From Acanthosepion pharaonis (Eukaryota > Mollusca > Cephalopoda > Sepiida > Sepiidae): a stretch of 64,000 nt of DNA. Under the pieces are notes generated by a model. The model was not told the origin of the DNA. It ran no database searches and saw only the letters and a list, made by a program, of their open reading frames with translations. A program made the position numbers and the translations under genes. The stretch is taken from assembly GCA_903632075.3 (NCBI GenBank), contig CAHIKZ030005577.1, positions 806,001-870,000 of the forward strand, in the 5' to 3' direction. Of this stretch, positions 56,396 through 64,000 are shown in pieces; positions within the stretch are counted from its first letter, which is position 1; every line of letters begins with the position of its first letter.

Positions 56396-56944
56396 TATTT
56401 ACTTTTGATTATAAATAATAATAGATTTGGTAAAAATGTTTATTTGAAGTCAAAGAACTTTCACTTAAATAAAACATAACATTGATAAAGCTTTCAAGAA
56501 CTTTAAAAGGACAATACTAAAAATTGTTTTGTTTTTAATAGGAAATAGTAAAAATTGTGCATTCTCCCCACAGTAAAAACAATGGATATTTTATTACTCA
56601 TGTTACCAGTTGTAAATGATTCATTCACTTGGTAAAAGATTGAATAAAACATTTTGGTGTGCTAGAACTTTTAATGTGATAGATTTGAATTAACATAAAC
56701 AGTCCACCAAGTATTTCCAGGTGAATATTATATTAACATTGCAGTTATTGTCTGGAAGTTTTGAAATAATAATTTGGAATAATATAATTTAAAAATTACA
56801 AATACCTTTCTTTTCAATTGATCAAGTTACATTTTTGTGGTTAAGCGAGGTAATGTTAACTGAAATTTATTTCAGAATTATTAGCCACAAAATAGTGCAA
56901 TAAAAGGAACAAAAATGAAAGAAACAAATGTGTTAAATTCTGAT
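56396..56944. other. 3' flank of gene 3, non-coding
   Basis: AT-rich and related to 35720-36010 in the duplicated flank of gene 2. No obvious AATAAA within the first bases after the stop, unlike genes 1 and 2, where the hexamer overlaps the stop. Confidence 0.4.
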
Positions 56945-59197
56945 TCATTGCTTTAAGTCACTCTCTAAATGTGACATTTGAGAAAATGTTTTCTCCCCGG
57001 TGTGTGTTTGCATGTGACATTTTAAGTGACACTTCACTGTAAATGCCGATCCACACAAATCACAAGAAAATGGTTTTTCTCCTGTGTGTGTCCTCATGTG
57101 TTTCTTTAATCCAGAATTCTCTGAAAATGCTGATCCACATACTTCACAAGCATATGGTTTCTCTCCTGTATGTATTCGCATGTGAATTTTTAACCTTGAC
57201 CTAGCCGAAAATTCTGATCCACACACTTGACAAGAATATGGTTTCTCTCCTGTGTGTATTCTCATGTGATATTTTAAGCTGGAACTCTGTGAAAATGCTG
57301 ATCCACATACTTGACAAGAAAATGGCTTCTCTCCTGTGTGTATTCTTATGTGTTTTATTAAACTGGAATTATCTAAAAATGCTGCTCCACATTCTTGACA
57401 AGAAAATGGTTTCTCTCCAGTATGTATTTTCATGTGCCTATTTAAATCTCTTCTCACTGAAAATGCTGATCCACATACCGAGCAAGAATATGCTTTCTCT
57501 CCTTTATGTCTTTCCATGTGTTCTTTTAGACATGAAATCCGGGAAAATGCAGAGTCACACATGTCACAACAATATGGTTTTTCTCCAGTATGTATTCGGA
57601 TATGATTTTTTAACATTGAGTTATTTGTAAATGCTGATCCACACACTTGACAAGAAAATGGTTTTTCTCCTGTATGTATTGTCATATGATGTTTTAAACT
57701 TGAACTCTGTGAAAATGATGATCCACAGACTTGACAAGAAAATGGTTTCTCCCCTGTGTGTGTTCTTATATGATTTTTTAAACTGGAATTATATGAAAAT
57801 GCTCTTCCACAGGTTTGACATGAAAATGGTTTCTCTCCAGTATGGATTTTCATGTGATCTTTTAAACTAGAGCCCTGTGAAAATGTTGATCCGCAGACTT
57901 GGCAAGAAAATGGTTTCTCTCCAGTGTGTGTTTGCATGTGTTTTTTTAAACTGGAATTGTCTGAAAAAGCCCTTCCACAGGTTTGACATGAAAAAGGTTT
58001 CTCTCCTGCATGTATTTTCAGATGCATTTTCAACCGTGATCTGACAGGAAATGCTGATCCACATACTTCACAAGAAAATGGTTTCTCTCCTGTATGTATT
58101 TTCACATGTCTCTTTAAACTGGAATTCTCTGAAAAGGCTGATCCACATACTTCACAAGAATATGGTTTCTCTCCTGTATGTATTCTCATGTGATTTTTCA
58201 ACCGTGAACTTTCTAAAAATTCTGATCTACACACTGGACAAGAAAATGGTTTTTCTCCTGTGTGTATTCTCATGTGATATTTTAAACTGGAACTCTGTGA
58301 AAATGCTGATCCACATACTTGACAAGAAAATGGCTTCTCCTTTGTGTGTATTCTTATGTGTTTTATTAAACTGGAATTATAAGAAAATGCTGCTCCACAT
58401 TCTTGACAAGAAAATGGTTTCTCTCCAGTATGTATTTTCATATGTCTATTTAAATCTCTTCTCACTGAAAATGCTGATCCACACACTGAGCAGGAATATA
58501 CTTTTTCTCCCTTGTGTCTTTGTATGTGTTCTTTTAAACATGAAATTCGGGAAAATGCAGATTCACACATGTCACAACAATATGGTTTTTCTCCTGTGTG
58601 TATTCGGATGTGATTTTTCAACATGGAATTATCTGTAAATGCTGAGCCACACACTTGACAAGAGAATGGTTTCTCTCCTGTGTGTATTTTCATGTGATGT
58701 TTTAAACTCGAACTCTGTGAAAATGCTGATCCACAAACTTGACAAGAAAATGGTTTCTCTCCTGTGTGTGTTCTTATGTGTTTTTTTAAACTGGAATTAT
58801 CTGAAAATGCTCTTCCACAGGTTTGACATGAAAATGGTTTCTCTCCTGCATGTATTATCATGTGGTGTTTTAAACTAGAACTCTGTGAAAATGCTGATCC
58901 ACAAACTTGACAAGAATATGGTTTCTCTCCTGTGTGCGTTCTTATGTGTTTTTTTAAACTGGAATTGTCTGAAAATGCTCTGCCACAGGTCTGACATGAA
59001 AAAGGTTTCTCTCCTGTATGTATTTTCATATGCCTTTTTAAGTGCGATCTCACAGGAAATGCTGATCCACATACTGTGCAAGAATATGGTTTCTCTCCAG
59101 TATGTCTCCGCATGTGTACTTTTAAATCTGAATTCCGTGAAAATGCTGATCCACACACCTCACAAGAAAATGGTTTATCTGTCATCTGTGTTTGCAT
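56945..59197 (-). CDS. Poly-C2H2 zinc-finger protein, 26 fingers
   Basis: The 750-residue protein starts MQTQMTDKPF and has 26 intact C2H2 fingers at a strict 28-residue period, then a broken finger (TFSQMSHLESDLKQ) whose cysteines are deleted. Contact positions (-1, 2, 3, 6): RSDV, VSHR, DSSK, QSSH, DSSK, QSSH, DSMN, RSCE, VRDR, YSSK, QSSY, ESRN, ESSR, VSRM, DSSK, QSSD, YSSN, QSSH, NSMN, RSCE, VRDR, DSSK, QSSY, ASRI, ESGK, VCHC. Fingers 14-25 repeat 2-13. An in-frame TAG directly precedes the ATG, fixing the 5' limit of the coding frame. The broken end matches finger 14 of gene 2, so the C-terminus is truncated relative to it. No effector domain is seen. Presumed nuclear DNA-binding protein. 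Confidence 0.92.
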   Translation of the reverse strand: MQTQMTDKPFSCEVCGSAFSRNSDLKVHMRRHTGEKPYSCTVCGSAFPVRSHLKRHMKIHTGEKPFSCQTCGRAFSDNSSLKKHIRTHTGEKPYSCQVCGSAFSQSSSLKHHMIIHAGEKPFSCQTCGRAFSDNSSLKKHIRTHTGEKPFSCQVCGSAFSQSSSLKHHMKIHTGEKPFSCQVCGSAFTDNSMLKNHIRIHTGEKPYCCDMCESAFSRISCLKEHIQRHKGEKVYSCSVCGSAFSVRRDLNRHMKIHTGEKPFSCQECGAAFSYNSSLIKHIRIHTKEKPFSCQVCGSAFSQSSSLKYHMRIHTGEKPFSCPVCRSEFLESSRLKNHMRIHTGEKPYSCEVCGSAFSENSSLKRHVKIHTGEKPFSCEVCGSAFPVRSRLKMHLKIHAGEKPFSCQTCGRAFSDNSSLKKHMQTHTGEKPFSCQVCGSTFSQGSSLKDHMKIHTGEKPFSCQTCGRAFSYNSSLKNHIRTHTGEKPFSCQVCGSSFSQSSSLKHHMTIHTGEKPFSCQVCGSAFTNNSMLKNHIRIHTGEKPYCCDMCDSAFSRISCLKEHMERHKGEKAYSCSVCGSAFSVRRDLNRHMKIHTGEKPFSCQECGAAFLDNSSLIKHIRIHTGEKPFSCQVCGSAFSQSSSLKYHMRIHTGEKPYSCQVCGSEFSARSRLKIHMRIHTGEKPYACEVCGSAFSENSGLKKHMRTHTGEKPFSCDLCGSAFTVKCHLKCHMQTHTGEKTFSQMSHLESDLKQ
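57071..58078 (-). repeat. Twelve-finger unit, second copy
   Basis: Codes for residues 374-709 (fingers 14-25). It is 1008 bp, in register with 58079-59086, and has the same finger order. Changes fall mainly at contact positions, for example RH to RM in finger 14 and SH to SD in finger 16. Confidence 0.85.
58079..59086 (-). repeat. Twelve-finger unit, first copy
   Basis: Codes for residues 38-373 (fingers 2-13). Tandem with 57071-58078. Within it, fingers 3-4 and 5-6 are a further two-finger duplication (DSSK/QSSH twice). Confidence 0.85.
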
Positions 59198-59514
59198 CTA
59201 TGCTTTTAAACTAGAACTCTATAAAAATACTGATCCACGTGCCAATATGTTTGAATCTATTCAGTTCTGAAATTGGAAATTTTGATTTGCAACCCAGACA
59301 CTAATATGGTTGTTTTCCAGTGTGCATTTGAATTGAAGAAGTAATTCAGTAAAAATGCGGATGTACAAATTTTGCAACGTCTACTTTGTGTGCTAGTATG
59401 TGACAATCATATATGAAATCTTTGAAATACAGATGTAGGCACCTCACTTGAATGTTTTCTCTTCAATATTTTTCTCCCTATTTCAAAATTGCTCTTCTGC
59501 CCCAAAACTGATAT
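59198..59514 (-). other. 5' part of the zinc-finger exon and splice acceptor
   Basis: The minus strand has decayed fingers with stops up to the TAG before the ATG. At 59515-59525 it reads TTTATTTACAG followed by ATATCAGTTTTGGGG, matching gene 2 almost base for base. This is the inferred start of the terminal exon; the stretch would be 5' untranslated sequence. Confidence 0.55.
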
Positions 59515-61071
59515 CTGTAAATAAAGTAGCAGTTTTATTAAAGGAAAAATAAAACATTTGTTCATTATTTGCAAGTATACAATTATGATTATTCTGTGTT
59601 TTCAATGACATGAAATATATCACATAATTCATGCTCAGTGAAAAACAAAAACTTTTATGCTACTGTTCAAACATTAATTTGAATACAGGAATATTTTGGC
59701 ATAAATTTTTCTAAATCACAAACAAGATGTTTCACTATTGATGAAAACATGACAAAATCTTTTCTACTAATATTTAATTTGTGTCAAACATTTTATAAAC
59801 TGGTTTGCCTTTTAGAATTATATAGTATTTTTAATTAAAATTCTATTAAATTTATTCTAAATGCAACTACTTAAAATATATTTTCCCTTCTTGTCAATAA
59901 TGGCAGCTTTAAATAAATGAAACACATATACACAAATCTTAACACATTTTTTTTAAACTTGTGAATGAAGTTCCAATGAAAGATGAAGGTTGAAGGACAT
60001 AAATTTAGATATTTGTATTATCCCTAACATGTGAAACATTTTAGGATTTCATTGTTATAACTAATTTTGCTTTAATAAACAAAAAAAGAAAATTATACCT
60101 TTTCTGTCTAATACTGACTAAATACATTGAATGAACTATTAACAAGTTAGATGTTTTACTTATATGAACTAAACTGAAAATACAAGGTGGAATCATAAAA
60201 AAGAAAAACAATTTATTCATCACATGATACAGGTTATTGTAAATTAATTTTTTTTGATAGAGACATTTTAACCTTTACCCCACTGCAGGTGACAATAGTC
60301 ACCATAGAATTCTCTCCCTTACTGCTATCGGCGACTTCTGTTGCCTGAGACGGTTGTTATGAATAAACATTTGTCAACTGTTATTTAAATTTTTTTAAGC
60401 TGGAAATCACAGACTATTGCTTTGGAACGAGGCTAAACTTTCATTTTCCAATGCCATTTTGAATTCTTCTAGACTCTACATGAGGTGTAACATCAATTAA
60501 ACCCACATCAATTTTTTCATGATTTTTTGTAAACAACAATGGCAGTGTCAATATCCAACAAAGCCTTTATTCAGGAGTTTTTCTTTAACATTCGATGATG
60601 ATTTTAGAGGCTTTATTTGGGTAGATATTGATGGTGAAGTGGTTGGAGATGATAACCATACTAGTGAGGTGGAGGAAAGCAACAATGACCACTAGTGCTA
60701 TCAGCATCCATGCCTGAATAATCTTATAGAAGCTACTGGTGACCATCAATATATTTCTGAAGGTGAAATATTTTGTCTATTTATAAACAACAAAATAATA
60801 ACTTTATTCATCAGAGTTAGGTGAAAGAAAGAGCAAACAAATGCTAGTGCCTTGTCGTATGTAAACACAAGGAAACACGTCACTTTTTTGATGAAATGAA
60901 AGCCTTTTTAGTGATTTTGCTTCTTATTGCACCCCCAGATCTCTACAAAGAGTAATAAAAGTTAAAGTACGTTGAATTATTTATGTATTTTTAATGTATT
61001 TATGTTTTTATTTAACAGTTCAACTTTTTGTTTTCAACATCAAAACCTGCATGAAAAACGTAATATATTAC

Positions 61072-61434
61072 TGCTATGGGACCTTACCCATAATAACATA
61101 ATGGACTATTCTATATGTAATAAATACTGTGCCTCAAGAGGAAGCAGAGAGTTCAGTCTGAAGTCTGGAGTTCCATCTGAAGTCTAGAGTTCAGTCCGTC
61201 AGAAGTCAGTCAGAGCGAGCGAGTCAGTTAGTCAGTCGAGTCAGAAGCAGTCCGAAACAGAGTCGCGTTCAGACAATTACTACTAAACCTGATTGTTTGT
61301 ACTAACACCTTTCTACCTCTCTGTATATATTCCTGTTTGTAATATATCTGTGTTATTCCATATCCGCCTTCGAGTTCTTCTTTATTGGTTCTACCTTGGA
61401 CTCTCACCGTGGTACAAGGAACCAGACCATAACA
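61072..61434 (+). mobile_element. Solo LTR with 5-bp target duplication
   Basis: Runs TGCTATGGGACCTTACCC to CAGACCATAACA (TG/CA ends) and is flanked by ATTAC at 61067-61071 and 61435-61439. It carries AGTCAGTC-type repeats and a GAGCGAGCGAG run. An older copy is at 50934-51297. Solo LTRs arise by recombination between the two LTRs of a full element. Confidence 0.88.
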
Positions 61435-62043
61435 ATTACATAATGCATTACATCAAAATATTACCCATTCATTCTTTTATTACTGTATAAAAATTAAAAT
61501 CTATATGCACAATACAAAGAAAGTTATAACAATTTTAAAACAGTAGGTGTTCATTATTTTTTTGCATCCACAAAAAAGGCACGGGGAATAATTCTAGAAA
61601 GAAATTAGCGTGGTAAAGGTTAAAATCCTTTCTGATATTGAATAATTGGAATTTACTTTAATGGAATTTTATGTAGAAAAGAAATGCATAGAGCATTATT
61701 TATAGATTAAAATATGATTTAAATTTATTTCAAAAATGAAAAAAAAAGGTTTATTATTAAAGATCATTGAATTGGAATGTTTAATTTTTGTCCAGCTTTT
61801 ATCAAAAACAAATTTTGGAATAGTGGCTGGTGAGCAGACTTTCAAAACTGTATGGGTCAAAATAAATATTTTCTAAACGTGTTAAATGGTGTTCACAATA
61901 AAAAGATTAGAATGTTTTAAAAAAATAAAATATTTTACTTTCAGAATTATTAAAAGATGATGATGAAAAATTTTTTTACTGTATCCCAGATGTTGAAAAA
62001 ACATTTCATCTGTTGCCAGGATGCATACATATAATATCTATCC

Positions 62044-62147
62044 TACTTGCCAGATGTGGCTCCATGTATTTCCTAAACAGGAAAAGGAGCTGGAATACTA
62101 GCCAGATCTGGCTTCATGTATTTCCTAAACAGGAAAAGGAGCTGAAA
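62044..62147 (+). repeat. Two-unit copy of the 52-bp repeat
   Basis: Two units (TACTTGCCAGATGTGGCTCC and TACTAGCCAGATCTGGCTTC starts). It is the partner of the expanded array at 39644-39981. Confidence 0.8.
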
Positions 62148-63111
62148 TGAAAGACAACAGCAACAAAGAAAGTACAGCACAAAAAAAAAAAAACAGGAGA
62201 ATTTTTTACTGCAAAGATTAACAGAACTTGAGATATTACATGCTATGTGTATTGAACTATGGGATGAATACCAGGAAGGGAGGGTTTGTTTCATGCCTCT
62301 ACATTGTTCTCTTTGTCTTAGAATTATAATCAACAGAACTGTATAAAATGTCAAAAAGAAAAGTTAGCTTCTGGCAGACAAGTTTTGCCACTATGAAGAT
62401 GTAAAATTTTAAAAATAAAAAGATTCAACATCTTGAAGACTTTGTATTAATTCATTTTTTAAATTTTAATATTTTAGTGTTTTAATTATGATACAACATA
62501 TAGCTAAGCATTATGATATAACATATAACTAAGCATATGTGATTCTTACTCAAGCTTTCTACCAACTAGCTAATGATTATGCTGAATTTTAGTTCTTGAT
62601 CTTGTTGGAACACGCTATTGTTCACAAGGTAACAAGATGAAAGACAAATGCCATGACTAGGAATGATTTCATGAACCCCATTACCCATATAAAATTGATA
62701 ATCTTATTCGGGGCTTTGCCTGCTTGCCTGGGTGGGTAGGTAGGTAGGTAGGTGATACTGAACTACATGTGCTATGTGGGTCGCTTCCCCCTACCAATTC
62801 CTTACTCAGTGACATGGTGTCTGGTGATACAAATAGACGGCACCAACTCACATAATAGAAAAGTTTGTACCCCACCAAAGGCATACCAGATCTGACTCCA
62901 ATCGCAAGTGGGACTTAATATAAATCTGAAACTGGATACAACCTATTTCTCTTTGGTCAATCATTTTGATATATCACATAGGAGACTGAACTAGTGATAG
63001 AAAACTACTTCTTCAATTTCTATGTGGAGGTCCATAGTATCACACTTGTAAGCACTGAAAAGGGGATTTTTCATTGGTTTTTAGGTGCCCACAAAAAGGA
63101 TACCAAATACC

Positions 63112-63154
63112 AAAAAATGGTTTGCTGTTCAAATTGAACAGCAAACCATTTTTT
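63112..63154. repeat. 43-bp perfect palindrome
   Basis: Arms AAAAAATGGTTTGCTGTTCAA (63112-63132; 21 bp) and the exact reverse complement (63134-63154) around one A. The paralogous site near 43880-43905 has only the right-arm sequence (CAAACAGCAAACCATTTTTTCC), so the left arm arose by inverted copying. Confidence 0.95.
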
Positions 63155-63184
63155 CCATTAGACACATATGGTGATTTTCTAAGT

Positions 63185-63290
63185 AAGCCTGGCTTAGATG
63201 TGGCACAAGACTGAAAGTATGGAGCACCCAGTGAGAATCAAAGTCATTACTCAACTCTAATTCATCTAGTGAGACAAACTTGCTACTAAT
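63185..63290 (-). mobile_element. SINE fragment, 20703 family
   Basis: The minus strand matches 20725-20830 (AGCAAG, TCTCACTAGA, GTAATGACTTTGATTCTCAC, TGGGTGCTCCATACTTTC). The box A side is cut. Confidence 0.7.
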
Positions 63291-63394
63291 TATATAAATA
63301 CAAAATGACCTTGCATTTTAGTCTACCAATTGGTGTGTCCACTTGTATTTATTCATCCCTTGTATATATAAATAGCAATTTACTAAGCATAGCA

Positions 63395-63475
63395 CATCTG
63401 GCATTAAGCCAAAAATATGGAGCACCCAGTGAGGAATGAACTCACTAATTAGTCACAATTGGTCTAGCCTCATAT
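63395..63475 (-). mobile_element. SINE fragment, 20703 family
   Basis: The minus strand has GACTAATTAGTGAGTTCATTCC, split at the box B-like GAGTTCATTCCTCACTGGG, then TGCTCCATATTTTTGGC. Diverged and partial. Confidence 0.6.
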
Positions 63476-63589
63476 ATGTAAATAAATTGTAACTTATCCA
63501 ATGTTTTTTTTCTAAAATTTAGCTGTATATATTTGTGATCTTTGTTTTCAAAAAACAAAAACAAAAAAAAACAACAAAAAAAAAACGTT

Positions 63590-64000
63590 TCTGAAATAAT
63601 TTAATTCATTCATGAGTAAATCTTGGAATTTTCATTAAAACCCGCCAATTGTTTGTTTTTTTGCAAGAATTTCCAAATCAATGTGTTTTTCACTGCAAAA
63701 AGACGCTAAAATGGTCAGTCTGGGATAAGAAAAAAATTAACTAAAACTTTGGTGCTACCAATATATAAAAAATAAAAATATAATTGAATACTAAAAAAAT
63801 TCTTGATCATTGTTATTTTTTTCATAATAACAACAAAGTTTTTGACGATAAAACTTTCTTTTTATTTTAGTTTGGGATATTTTTATGTATGCTCATTTTT
63901 AACGAATCATTGGAGGACCTAAAAATCTACATATTCGGTTCTAAAAAAATAAACATCTTTGTTTAGCCGAAAGCGCTCGGATCCATAGAATATTTGAACA
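63590..64000. repeat. Dispersed AT-rich repeat, copy R3, cut by the window end
   Basis: Matches 46790-47550 without the palindromes: TTTCATTAAAACCCGCCAAT, TTTTTCACTGCAAAAAGACG, GCGAAAGCGCTCGGATCC-like (AGCCGAAAGCGCTCGGATCC). It marks the start of the next duplication unit. Confidence 0.7.

Larger units (their letters stand above)
59400..63159. repeat. Segmental duplication, copy 2 (upstream flank of gene 3)
   Basis: Partner of 38240-43907. It holds a solo LTR (61072-61434) that copy 1 lacks, two minisatellite units in place of about six, and a palindrome at 63112-63154 where copy 1 has single-copy sequence. 60300-60960 has no counterpart in copy 1 and no recognisable gene. Confidence 0.8.

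Noticed and set aside
57238..58878. Plus-strand repetitive frames with VFSCDxLNWNS-like units
   Set aside because: Antisense readings of the C2H2 repeats, with no independent family match.
62714..62752. GGTAGGTA short tandem repeat as an element end
   Set aside because: A short microsatellite only; the partner at 43530 has fewer units and no boundary.

Overview
The window looks like AT-rich, repeat-dominated nuclear DNA from an animal, most likely a coleoid cephalopod (octopus-like mollusc). I infer this from a tandem cluster of long poly-C2H2 zinc-finger genes, abundant tRNA-derived SINEs, and mariner/Tc1, hAT, Gypsy, Penelope-like and non-LTR relics. Other molluscs are not excluded. Species and copy numbers cannot be fixed without a search.

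The only intact protein-coding sequence I can support is three C2H2 zinc-finger terminal exons, all on the minus strand: 16669-17622 (11 fingers), 36915-38195 (15 fingers) and 56945-59197 (26 fingers plus a broken one). Their 5' ends lie 20.4-21.6 kb apart. Each is preceded by decayed finger sequence and by the same 3' splice acceptor (TTACAG then ATAT), so one terminal exon probably carries the whole finger array and short upstream exons lie outside what can be read. Flanking DNA is duplicated with the genes: 35.3-43.9 kb matches about 53.7-63.16 kb, 26.3-27.0 kb matches 46.8-48.0 kb and 63.6-64.0 kb, and 1-885 matches 27.99-29.2 kb.

Layout. 0-8.4 kb: duplicated block, an LTR-like promoter region, a mariner-like relic between 105-bp direct repeats, a SINE, a hAT element with an 8-bp target duplication, retroelement fragments, and a Tc1 relic holding a palindrome. 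8.4-13.1 kb: a degenerate Gypsy-type LTR retrotransposon on the minus strand with both LTRs. 13.1-14 kb: a Penelope-like GIY-YIG relic and an inverted repeat. 15-18.5 kb: SINE, hAT relic, zinc-finger gene 1, a mariner MITE. 19.5-22.5 kb: non-LTR relics and SINEs, including a 5S rRNA-tRNA chimera. 22.7-27 kb: a long AT-rich fold-back repeat. 28-34.7 kb: duplicated block with a solo LTR, a LINE relic with a nested insertion, a hAT element, SINEs, a mariner relic. 35-44 kb: zinc-finger gene 2 with its flanks and a minisatellite that appears to be built from a transposase motif. 44-48 kb: fold-back repeat family with two back-to-back near-perfect palindromes. 49-56 kb: LTR, Penelope-like and RT fragments and decayed fingers. 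57-64 kb: zinc-finger gene 3, duplicated flank, solo LTR, SINE pieces.

The zinc-finger proteins are presumably nuclear DNA-binding proteins. Their growth by finger-block and whole-locus duplication among many transposons fits lineage-specific zinc-finger expansion, but targets and effector domains cannot be read here. The least expected items are the 5S-tRNA composite SINE, the minisatellite made from the mariner third-aspartate motif, and fresh palindromes present in only one of two paralogous repeats.
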